From contig NC_037269.1 in NCBI RefSeq assembly GCF_000002425.4, positions 14,109,309 through 14,173,308 of the forward strand: a stretch of 64,000 nucleotides of DNA, given 5' to 3'. The first letter of the stretch is position 1. Every line of letters starts with the position of its first letter. The stretch is from Physcomitrium patens (Eukaryota; Streptophyta; Bryopsida; Funariales; Funariaceae). Under the pieces are notes generated by a model. It was not told the DNA's origin. It did not search any database and saw only the letters and a list, made by a program, of their open reading frames with translations. A program made the position numbers and the translations under genes. Below, one piece after another: positions 1-9,441 of this stretch.

Positions 1-965
1 ATCGTTGGGTTAAAACTGATTAGAGAGGTTGATAAGCTGATCAAACGAGGCCATCCTTAGCCCATTTGCAATGTATCTCGATCGATGTAAGTAAATCCAA
101 GTTTTTGTGAAATCAAGCACATGTGACATCTCCGATTCATGAAGAAACCTTCATGACGCTTATTGCTGGAGGTAAGACTATCCAAATTGTTCAAGTTTCT
201 CCGAAGAGGCTGATACAGCAACAAACATCTAGGTACCTGACCTCGACAACACTTGCATGTGAAAAAGTTTGAGATTCTAGCTTCATAGATTGCTTTCCCT
301 CCTAAGCGAAAGCAGTCACCAAACTGAACGTAATTGCGATTTGGTTCCTCATAGCCGACACAGCTAGGTACAGGTGGCTTGTGAGCATGATCTACTACAA
401 ATCGGTCATGAACGTCCTGTTGCAGCTTTGATAATTGTGAGTGCTGCAGGCTGTAGTCCGCCCATAAAGCCCATAAAAAGTCAGCCTTCAAAGCGCGAAA
501 ATAATTTCAGGAGTATCTTCTAAAGACAAAGATACGAGGCGCTAGCTTTAAGGTTTATTTCCAACAATTTTAAGTCTGAGGTACCACACCTGATAGAAAC
601 CCCTGCTCATTTTCTTGAGAACGTGCAAGAACCGGATTAGACCTCTTAGAATCTTGGGGCTTCTATTCGAATTGAATTATCAATCTTCGTGCTTAGCAAC
701 AGAGCGATGAAAGTTTGGATAACTCGCTTCACATATGGAAGCAATCACAAGAGGGTTAATTTGAAATAATATCGTCAAATGGAAAATGTGTTGCCGCCTC
801 TGTTCTTGGGAGGACTCTTCGAATGACACCATTCTCTGTACGTCAACATGAATTACATTGGCAAACTTACAAAGAACAGAATCCTCGACATATCGTGTCA
901 CAGAACTCATGAACTCTACTGATTACCAACTTATTTTTTCGACACGTTGTCATTGCAGTCTTCAA
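1..965. other. Left edge and upstream region of the 2OG oxygenase gene
   Basis: Roughly 43% GC, with no gene that I recognise. A 144-codon minus-strand frame (57-491) is described separately. Just before the ATG at 966, the bases ttgtcattgcag followed by TCTTCAA look like a splice acceptor, so the oxygenase mRNA probably begins with a non-coding exon somewhere in this stretch; I could not place its donor. Confidence 0.4.
57..491 (-). CDS. Hypothetical cysteine-containing ORF, 144 codons
   Basis: This is an open frame from ATG to TAA on the minus strand. I do not recognise the protein. It carries a cysteine-rich middle (FTCKCCRGQVPRC) and a later CHMC, which could suggest metal binding or disulphides, but no known domain is evident. 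It could be one exon of a gene continuing past the left window edge, an antisense chance frame, or a lineage-specific protein. There is no upstream promoter element or splice evidence to decide. It is listed because it is among the longer open frames in its area with no competing gene. Confidence 0.2.
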   Translation of the reverse strand: MKADFLWALWADYSLQHSQLSKLQQDVHDRFVVDHAHKPPVPSCVGYEEPNRNYVQFGDCFRLGGKAIYEARISNFFTCKCCRGQVPRCLLLYQPLRRNLNNLDSLTSSNKRHEGFFMNRRCHMCLISQKLGFTYIDRDTLQMG

Positions 966-2443
966 ATGGAGGGGAGTAGACATGAGCAGCAAAAACAGAG
1001 TCTTTCAGATCTTATACCAGTAATTGACCTTGCAGCACTAAATGGCGATCATATCGACGAATTTGAACGCAGGCGCATTATAACTGAGATAGCTCATGCA
1101 TGCAAAACATGGGGCGCTTTCCAGCTGGTCAACCATGGTATTCAACCGCATGTGATTGAAAGGGCCAGAGCTAAAGCGTGCGGGGTGTTTGAATTGCCAA
1201 ATGAAACACGGTGGAAGGCCAAACGATCACCAGGCAGCTTGTCTGGATATGGAAACGGCGCTGTCATCGCAGACGCAGTCAACAATGAAATTGCATCCGA
1301 AGCCATAACCTTCGGGTACCCAAATTCTGAGGCTGACGTAATTGCTAGCATATTCTGGCCTCGCGGAAACCCAGGTTTTAGGTAAGTAGCAATCAGACCC
1401 ACAACCTCAATGGCACGATAGAGCGTCCCTGGTTCTTTACACTCTAACGAAAAATCTGCTTCTTTCATCTTTCATTAACCTGCACTGTGTGATCATGTTC
1501 TTACACTAAAACAAAATGTTCGCTGGCCGCGTACATGATCTTCAATAAGCACCTTCGAATAAGGTCAATACAGGTAGACTGACATTTGCCAGTGTTGCGT
1601 TCAAACTCCAGTGCGAGCATAGATGATTATAATGAGGAGTCGCATGAGCTGGCCTTGAAGGTCGTGAGACTCATGGTAGAAGGCCTGGAACTCCACGGAA
1701 ACTTAGCACACTTTCAACCCTACTTGACAGAACATTTTGGAGTGTTGAGAATCAACAACTACCCAGCTAGCGAACACCCAACCCGAGACATCGGACTTCC
1801 ACCGCACATTGATGATACCCTACTAACCATAGTGCACCAAGGATGTGAAGTTGAAGGACTTCAAGTTAAAAAAGATGGCCAGTGGGTTACTGTGCCACCA
1901 CGAGGCGACGTCATGGTTGTCCTCGTGGCTGCCGTATGCCAGGTACATTCGAACTCCTATAGGCTCCTTTAACATCAGTTTTTTCGAAATGCCTCTAATT
2001 AATTCTAAGAAAAAACTTGGTGATGCACAAGCCACGAGAAACAGAAATGATTTTGGTAATCGCAAAGTCGAAAAATGCATACCTGTTCTAACTTCATCCT
2101 TCGAACCGAACTCGAGCTTGACGACTGATTTTATGATTTGCAGGTGATCACAAATGACAACTATAAAGCTGTCCTACATCGAGCAGTGCCGAATCGAGAC
2201 AAAGCCCGGCTCTCCATGGTGTATTCGGCCTATCCTCCGGCGAATATCTTTATTACCGCTGCTCCAGAGTTTGTGAGCCCTGCACACCCTCCCCTGTACA
2301 AACCATTCACATGGTCAGAGTACCTATCTGGTCAAGTTACCCACATCCTTAACCCTATTGATGGCTTACAAACAGTTGAGAGGGAAGGAGAAACTCAAAA
2401 TCAAACCTCAGAATCCTCAGAGAGCAGTAGTAAACTTGATTAA
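966..2443 (+). CDS. 2-oxoglutarate/Fe(II)-dependent dioxygenase (DOXC-type), 348 aa
   Basis: Probable cytosolic oxygenase using 2-oxoglutarate, O2 and Fe(II) to oxidise a small molecule; the substrate is not predictable. Coding exons are 966-1381, 1612-1942 and 2144-2443, and the phases agree at both junctions. The N-terminal DIOX_N region includes GAFQLVNHG. The catalytic 2OG-FeII domain shows H204-x-D206 (PPHIDD), distal H261 (AVLHRAV) and the 2OG-binding R271-x-S273 (KARLSMVY). Length is normal for the gibberellin-oxidase/flavonoid-oxidase/DAO superfamily. The ATG at 966 is chosen because an acceptor-like cag lies just upstream and the frame before it has no upstream ATG. Oddity: the stretch normally reading NxGD before the distal histidine is VLVAA here (see findings). 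The tail after residue 330 is serine/glutamate rich. It converges on RPN12. Confidence 0.88.
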
Positions 2444-3253
2444 AACAAAGGGAGTGAAATTCAAAGTTCCCAACTCAGAAGCATTATCAACATATTTTGT
2501 TGACTTCACGAAAGATGGTCAATTTTGCGTCGTAAGTGATTGCTGTAGTCAGCAACTGTAATCTGAGTATCACACAATGCAGAACTCATGCGAAACCTTG
2601 GCTTCTAGATGAAACATTCTTGAATTTAAATGTCCAAAATCTTGATTCACCTGATTTGGAATACAAATGAAAACATTTTGAAATTCCTCAAACTTCCACT
2701 GCGGTTTGAAATGAGGTACAAACTCAAGTAGTAAGCTGCCGTCAGAGGTGCCTGTTGCAAAGCAGATCAAATGCTCTAAACAGTGACAAGCCCACCTGCT
2801 GAGCTCTCAAGTAGAGAAAGTCAATGCCGTCCATAAGCATTCTATGTTGTTCTTCATTACTGCGAGAATCATTACAAAAGATTCTAAGGCAGTCCTCATG
2901 CACGCAAATAGTGACAAGTAGAGGGAAGAAGTGAAGGCCAATACGAACAACAAATTCAACTGGATCTCTCAGCAAACATGATCTAGTGACACGAAGGCAC
3001 AAAAATTCGAGATCAAAAATCCTTGAAAATGTAGAAAGGCGTGCACAAGATATCCCACAAAACACGCCAATCCTTAAAGAAGAAGATCCTCAAATCCAGC
3101 GAGTGAATCGTAAGTAAACGCGTTATGCATAGGAGGACCAAACAACGCATGCTTGGATCAAATTTTGAGTGTAAATGCATGCAAAAGTTGCCTAATCGTC
3201 AAATTCTTTTCAGGATTCGTTTACAAAACACTCGAGCTGCAATAAGTCTACTT
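2444..3253. other. Convergent intergenic region / 3'UTRs
   Basis: About 810 bases lie between the stop of the 2OG oxygenase (+) and the stop of RPN12 (-). They should hold both 3'UTRs. The minus-strand open frames here (2570-2770 and 2742-3065) have no recognisable domain and look like chance. Confidence 0.5.
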
Positions 3254-5556
3254 CTATACAATACGCTCCAACTCCCTAGCATAACCTAGAGTTTGATTGA
3301 TTAGCTGAAGAGAAGGAATCTCTTTGCATGGTGCAAGTTTCTTGGCTCTTTGAAAATACACCCTGGTGCCGCGAATCTCCCAATCCGGATGATCCTGAAT
3401 AATGTTCGGACCCAAAACATTATCAGTTGCAAATAAGCAACCCCTTGGTCCCATGAAATTGAGAACGCATGAAGGACTTCAACAGAATCCGTAACACAAA
3501 CTAAGAACATGCAAGATATGGAAATGTGTTACGTAGAAATGTTAGAAAGATGTGAGACAAGCACTTGTAGAAATACTTACATCCAGAACGTATGCCAGCA
3601 ACTCTTGATCGGACGCAAACATCAGTATCTTCTTGGCCTCCACTAATGACAACGAATCGTACGCCTTCTCACTACAACCTGCGATTTCATCTCTGTGCAC
3701 AATGAAATGAGTAATTATTGAGTACATCATTACCATGATCTTTGCAACAGTAAGAGCATCCTTGCAAAAACGCAGTTTCTAGTCAATCCACCGAGAAAGT
3801 CATTCATAATTCCTTGGTGTATCATACCTGACAGTCTTGGCAAGAAGGTCCATAAAGTACACATAAGTTTCATGTGGAACAGCTTGACGGGCACTTAGAA
3901 CACGGTTGTAGGCGCCCTCCATGAACGACTGCTCTAGCTCCACAGCATGCTTTATGCATGAATGATCATGAGCTGCAGGTGGTAGAAGCTCTAGCTCTGC
4001 AAACCCATTCACACGCATCTCAATAGCCAGATACAGGCAAAAAGATACAGAAGGACATCTACTGGCTTCATGGTTGGTTCGAGCAGCTGTAACAAAAAGA
4101 GCTCACTGCATACTCCATCTTCGAAAAAGTAACTGCAATAGAACATGTTCAATGCAGGAAAGAAAACATAGTTTAGAATTTAGTCATTTCGAACGCAGTA
4201 TACTAGTGCAAAGTGGCCTTTACAGTTTGAAAAAGAAAAGAAAAGTGTGTAACCTGTATGAAATTCCGCAATTCTGTTCTGAACTAACAGCCGCAGCAAG
4301 TTGAGACCTAAAATGGGATACTCTTGTCCGGACGGAGGAATCACCCCCCTGCAATCGAAGAACTGATTAGCTAAAAACATGACCAAACTCAAACAGATAT
4401 GTGAATTTCAGTTCTCAGACGAATATGTAATACATAAAGAATTTATATGAAACTTACCAGGAGTATTGATATTCGTACAGACTAAACAGGATAAATTATG
4501 AGCAATGGGCTTTTGCATCATCTTTAAAGAAACAAATAGACCACCGACAAAAAAAATCATCAAATGAATATGTGGTCAAAGTACGATACGTAAAGACGAG
4601 ATCCTAAGAGCAAATTTGAAGATAAGAATACTGACAATTACAAACTTCGTCCTTCAGGAAAATCTAAAACTCTTACCGTGGGCTGTTAATCCTACAATTA
4701 TCAGAATAAAAGAGTAAAAGCATACCTAGTATCGGTGTAGTATGACTTGAGTTGAAGAAAATGGCGCTCAAATGCATCCTGATCCTCCATTTTCACACTC
4801 AAAACTACAGCATGTTCCAAAATATCCCCTACAAACAATATGGACTCTCTGTAAGTTAGAAAACGAGTTAACAAAGAGAGGTCATGGAGACTCCACACGA
4901 ATGATTACACGTCATTTGAAGAACATGTATGAACCATGAAGTTTTGAATCGAGGCATTGTACGGCTGAACTAAATGATATACACTGCACACTGTTGAAAT
5001 CCAAATTGAGCTGAATTAGGTTTAAAAGCGTGTAAACGGAAATAATCCACAATAAATTGAATTGGATAAAGCAACCACCGATAATGTACATGCAAACAAA
5101 CTTAATGTAGCAGCAGCAATAGCTACACATACTTGCGAGAAGAAGCTCTTGTATGGATGATGGAGACGATTTAAACAGGGGTGGAAGACTAGGCAACTCA
5201 GTCAGCTTCACCTGCAACACTCAGATACCGCTGACATAAATCACCGTGCAATTCCAACTTTACTTGTTCCAACCTCTTCTTCTTCAAAATCCGAGTCAGG
5301 TCAGCCCTCTTTTCCAAACACGCATCAACAATTCCTGCCTTCCTCCAGCACCATCCAAACACACAACCTCAAAACCCTAACCCGCACCACCAAAACCTAA
5401 CACATTTCAAATCGTTCGCCAATTGAGCAGCAACCGAGTATGCAATAGAACCTTGAGCTGAGAAAGGATGTTGTCGCTGGTTTCCGTATCATTTTTGTCG
5501 TAGGCGGCCTTGAACTTCTGAAACAACCGGGTAATGTCCGCAAGCTTTCCCTCCAT
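3254..5556 (-). CDS. RPN12: 26S proteasome regulatory particle lid subunit RPN12 (PSMD8), 267 aa
   Basis: Lid subunit of the 19S regulatory particle, needed for assembly of the lid and so for ubiquitin-dependent proteolysis in cytosol and nucleus. Seven coding exons on the minus strand: 5452-5556, 5133-5211, 4726-4828, 4254-4348, 3828-3996, 3581-3692 and 3254-3394. All junctions are GT/AG and in phase, giving 267 residues, which to my recollection is the length of the Arabidopsis orthologue. Family hallmarks include DILEHAVVLSVKMEDQDAF, LGLNLLRLLVQNRIAEFHT, SFMEGAYNRVLSARQ, TYVYFMDLLAKTVRDEIAGC and the near-invariant C-terminal PCKEIPSLQLINQT plus ARELERIV. The N-terminus MEGKLADITRLFQKFKAAYD also fits. 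The central part is the CSN8/PSMD8/EIF3K PCI-like fold. Intron 1 contains a telo-box-like AAAACCCTAA (5371-5380). Confidence 0.97.
5371..5380 (+). promoter_or_regulatory. Telo-box-like motif in RPN12 intron 1
   Basis: AAAACCCTAA lies about 180 bases downstream of the RPN12 start codon, inside the first intron. Telo boxes (AAACCCTAA) near plant transcription starts are known for housekeeping and translation-related genes; the assignment of function here is inference. Confidence 0.35.
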
Positions 5557-6512
5557 TTGGAAGCGCGAGAAACCTGACAAAATGGCTCAAACTACAGGAT
5601 AAAGAACACACTTCCGATCCCGAGTTCGGAAATCACAAAAAGAGAGATAGTCGTGGAATCGATGAACCACAAGGTCGAAGAACAACAATCAACTGATCAG
5701 AAGACAGGAGAAGAATTGTTCGGAAGCAATTCGACCCCGAAGCTTCCACACTGGGCTCGCCGTTCCAAGCCCACACTGAATTATCTGGTCTGCCATGTCA
5801 GCATTCCATGTCAGCTGATTACCACGTACGCAAAAAAAATTGAGTCAGCTTTGGTCAGATGTGGTGACGTGTATTGATGACGTCGGTTCCGTAGACTTTT
5901 TCTTCCTCAGAAGAACTCAACTTTTAAAGTACTTTCACGATGATAAGTTAGCCTTTTGCCTCTGCGATTATTTTGGGAGCAGGATGATAAGTTAGACTTT
6001 TTCATGTGAGGAAAAAAAAAACAATTGCCCAAAGAAAATCAATTGTCCCCCAAAGAGACATCATGAACAAGAGACTAAAAATACTCATTTGTCCTTGGAA
6101 AAAGTATGAAAATCCATTGTTTCTTACACAATTTCTAAGAAATTATTTTATTCAACGAGATACAAAAATACATATCTTAAAGTACTAATTTTAATTTTGT
6201 ATTTTCATGATGTGTTTCGTTTGATTTAGTATCAACTTGCAATATTTTCTTCAATCTTTATTTGATTTAAATTATGTATAATAATTGTAAAGAATAAATA
6301 AAAAAAACAAAACAATACCTCCGAATTATAATAATATGAATTAAAAATAAAAATAAAAATAAAACTTCAATTCATCATGATTTGATATATTCTTAAATAC
6401 GAAATTTATCTGTCACTTTACATTGGGTAAAACGTGAAAATGTGGTATTTTTTGTATTATTCTATGAAAATAGTTATTTAATCAAAAAAATAAGTTTTAC
6501 AAAAGTAACTCT

Positions 6513-6553
6513 TATATATATATATATATATATATATTTGTGTGTGTATGTGT
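6513..6553. repeat. (TA)n-(TG)n compound microsatellite
   Basis: An uninterrupted TA tract of about 25 bases is followed by TG/TATG repeats. Confidence 0.9.
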
Positions 6554-6826
6554 AGACTAAATGATTTACTTCCTAAAAAAAATAAACATTTAACACACAT
6601 TTGAATTGAAATTTAAAAATAACACCATCCTTAACTTCAAATCTGTGTTGCTAATTTCAAATTCTTTCAAGTCATACACATACTAATTTTACAACTTTAA
6701 TGCTTGTATTGATTTTGTTAGTTATATTTAAAGAGAAAAAGAAATAAATTGTGTACTATTTAGATAAAACAAAAAGTGAAAGATCAAAGTATGGTATCAC
6801 AAATTCAAAAAATGTCTCTCTCTCCC

Positions 6827-6832
6827 TATATA

Positions 6833-6863
<31 letters not shown>

Positions 6864-6885
6864 CATCATCATCATCATCATCATT
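6827..6885. repeat. (TA)n-(ATC)n compound microsatellite
   Basis: A TA tract with one TG interruption runs directly into about seven ATC units. Confidence 0.9.
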
Positions 6886-6987
6886 AGACAAATATGGAAC
6901 AATCATTATTTATTTGATATTTAAACTACATTTATTGTTGTTACAAATGCAGATTGTATGCTCAAAGAATTCATTTTTTTCTTTTGA

Positions 6988-7016
6988 CAAGATATATTTT
7001 AAAAAAATATATCTTG
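6988..7016. repeat. Short palindromic hairpin
   Basis: CAAGATATATTTT and AAAATATATCTTG are perfect 13-base inverted copies separated by three A residues. It is very AT-rich, so it may be chance. Confidence 0.6.
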
Positions 7017-7672
7017 TTGAAAAACATGTTTCTCATAACAACCAAAATCTTCTAATAGTATAATTTATTCAGTGTACATACAAATTTCACTTCAGTCTTA
7101 AAAAGTATTGTAAATCAATAAAGAGTGTTTGGAGAATTTAAATGCTTGATTTGAATTTGAATACAATGTTATGTTAGTTCAAATTACAATTCCTTTATTA
7201 AATTATGCTTTTATGATTAAATTCAAGTCTTTCCCATAAAATTTTCGGATTAGATCTTTTAATACTGATAATTCGTTAAAAAATCAAATACCAGCTGTAA
7301 TAGAATGTGATTTTACGCTATCAATTTATTCTGGTTTTTGTTACAAACTAGTCTGAAAAATGCAAATTGATTACAAGAAATGGATGTCGATTACTGTCTA
7401 TTTTAAAACACAATATCATACATGTTAAAATGCATATTGCAACACAAAATCATCAAAGAAAAATTATTCCAAATCTATTTTATTTTGATTTTTAAACTTT
7501 TCATTTGTCTTCTAGATTTAAATATCACTTTAGAATAGAAATTCCACAATTATGTAAAATCTTCAGGAAATCCAAGTCACACAAATAAAATTTCAATTGC
7601 TCAAAAAGTTTAAGGAGTTGTACTATTTTGAAAAAAAGTAAAAAAAGATTCTACACATTATATTTATACATA

Positions 7673-7825
7673 GGGAATTGTTAAATTGACCTGTGCATTT
7701 ACTAAATCAACCCACCCATTTTTTCATTGGTTTTCTACCAAACACAAATCCAAAAATGAAGAATTATTGGATGATGGTTAGGATGAGTGGGTCAATTCAA
7801 TAAATGCCTGGGTTAATTTAACAAT

Positions 7826-7829
<4 letters not shown>
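7673..7829. mobile_element. 157-bp MITE-like element with ~48-bp terminal inverted repeats
   Basis: The left end begins GGGAATTGTTAAATTGACC and the right end, reverse-complemented, begins GGGAATTGTTAAATTAACC. The two arms match over about 48 bases with a handful of mismatches, and a unique centre of about 60 bases lies between them. There is no coding capacity. Size, long TIRs and AT-rich context fit a non-autonomous DNA transposon. I could not identify a clear target duplication: the left flank is ...ATACATA and the right flank is a (CT)n tract, so the superfamily is open. Confidence 0.75.

Positions 7830-7878
<49 letters not shown>
7829..7878. repeat. (CT)n-(AT)n compound microsatellite
   Basis: About 15 CT units abut the right end of the MITE-like element and then change into an AT tract. 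Confidence 0.9.
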
Positions 7879-8931
7879 TGATCCTTCAACCCTAAAATAT
7901 AAAGAATCAAGCTTTCATCGACACCCAAAGGCAGTAAAGTCACAGAAACTTGAAATGGTGACTTCCTAAGCGCCAGGAAAGGAGGCAGAAAGTTACGAAC
8001 CAGGAGAAAAAGGCACTACCACAATCACAACTTCGAGAGGTGCAGCCAGAGACGAAGCAACGAGGAAAAGCCACAGGAGGACAACAAATAAGAGTAGCAG
8101 GTGTGAACAGAACCAGGGAGAGGGAGAGGGAGATGTCAACTTCCAGGAAGTTTACCTTCAAAAATGTGGTTGCAATCGGGAATACCGCATTTGTCAGGGA
8201 GGCACCGTTCCTCACGTCGAAAGGCCAACTGGACAGACATCGATGGCCCAAATGTACCACCCAGGGTTGTATCCAAACCGTCCGATCAGGGCAAGGGGTC
8301 GGCGGGGGGATTCGAACCCGCGCGTGGGGTGGTGGGGCAGGCGGCGCCACGTGACCAGGAAATCGCTTTCAACGTAAATGTTTGAAATGGCCTCGTTTGA
8401 AGGGGTTTGAACCGTTCAGCGGAGGGGAGCACCCTCCTCGTAAGCCCAAATTTGGACTTGGAGTAACCCCTTTCACACCGCGCGGGGTCGGGAGCGAGGC
8501 AGTGTTGGTTGCCCTCCTTCGTTCGTTCGTTTCTTCGTTCGTCCGTTCCCTTTGAGTGAGGCTGCTGCCCCTGGTTCGGGCGGGGCCCTGCTATTCTTCG
8601 TCGTCGTCGTCGTCGTGTGCCCCATTCCTTGTGTGCCCAGTCTTCATTTGCCTCCCATAGTGCCGTGTTTGCCCAACGTCTGCTGACACCGCCCCCTCGC
8701 AATACTACTACGGCGCTATCTTTCTCGCTTTCTCTTTGTCTGTTTCTCTTACTGAGTGACCCCTTCCTCTTATTGATCTTGTCTTGGCTCTTTACTCTTG
8801 GTTAACGCCACCGCTACCGTATTTGTTCTCGCCGTGTTTGCGAGCAGCGCTGTGTGTGATTCAGGTTGTTATTTCGACTTGGAGCTTGGAATTATTTTGG
8901 TGTTCTCTCGCCGCCTTCGCCGACCTCGCAG
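7879..8931 (+). promoter_or_regulatory. Promoter / 5'UTR exon region of the PP2A B'' gene
   Basis: GC rises sharply compared with the AT-rich DNA before it, and the stretch contains (GTC)n near 8598-8617 and GTTC-type repeats near 8520-8545. CGCAG/GTGAGT at 8928-8937 is a strong donor, paired with the acceptor CTTTACAG ending at 9290. A non-coding first exon ending at 8931 is therefore likely. The transcription start is not determined. A B-box-like ggattcgaaccc at about 8309 was considered as a tRNA and rejected. Confidence 0.5.
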
Positions 8932-9290
8932 GTGAGTGTCTTCGACCCCCCCCCCCTTTTTTTTTTAATAGTTTCTTCCTATTTTCGTTCCAGGTGTTTT
9001 GATGTAAGAAGCGTGAGTTTTGGTTTTTTCGAGGGTATGTTTGATTAGAGGCGGTAGGCGTGGAAGTAGAACGGTGGTCTCTCGTTGGATACCGATTCCA
9101 GGCGGAGGGGTTCTTTTGCTTGCTGAGTTTTTGTGTTCCTCACATGTGGTTGCTTGTTTTTGGAAGTGCCTATTTGCTGGATGAGAAGAATAGATTTGTT
9201 TGTGTTCATAGTGAGAGAACTTCAGTTTTCCTTGGTTTCCTCTATTATTTGCATTCATCTAATTCATCTAATCGTTGTGGCTCTTTACAG
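8932..9290 (+). other. Probable 5'UTR intron of the PP2A B'' gene
   Basis: The donor GTGAGTGTC and the T-rich run to acceptor TTTACAG enclose 359 T-rich bases typical of plant introns. The next exon carries the start codon at 9442. Introns in 5'UTRs often raise expression of plant housekeeping genes; that role is inference. Confidence 0.55.
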
Positions 9291-9441
9291 ATTGTTAGAT
9301 TATAGCAAACCAGTGAATTTGGAAGTCAAGACCTCCAATACTAGAGTTTAGGCGAAGACCTTAAATTTTGAATATAAAGTGAACCTAGTCTTGAGAGCCC
9401 TTGTAGATCTCTGAAGTCGGAGACTCTCATGAACGGTGAAA

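Larger units (their letters stand above)
5557..7672. other. RPN12 upstream region and AT-rich spacer
   Basis: From 5557 to about 5900 is the likely RPN12 promoter and 5'UTR (minus-strand gene). From about 5940 the DNA is strongly AT-rich with no coding signal. It holds (TA)n/(TG)n at 6513-6553, (TA)n followed by (ATC)n at 6827-6885, and a 13-bp palindromic stem at 6988-7016. Confidence 0.5.

Noticed and set aside
8280-8360. Minus-strand tRNA suggested by the B-box-like GGGTTCGAATCC (ggattcgaaccc on the plus strand)
   Set aside because: No A-box (TRGYNNARNNGG) lies at the right distance, the T-stem has a mismatch, and no cloverleaf with an acceptor stem could be drawn.
8286-8702. 138-codon minus-strand frame
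   Set aside because: It is rich in Arg from (GTC)n repeats, has no domain, and lies in the presumed PP2A B'' 5' region.
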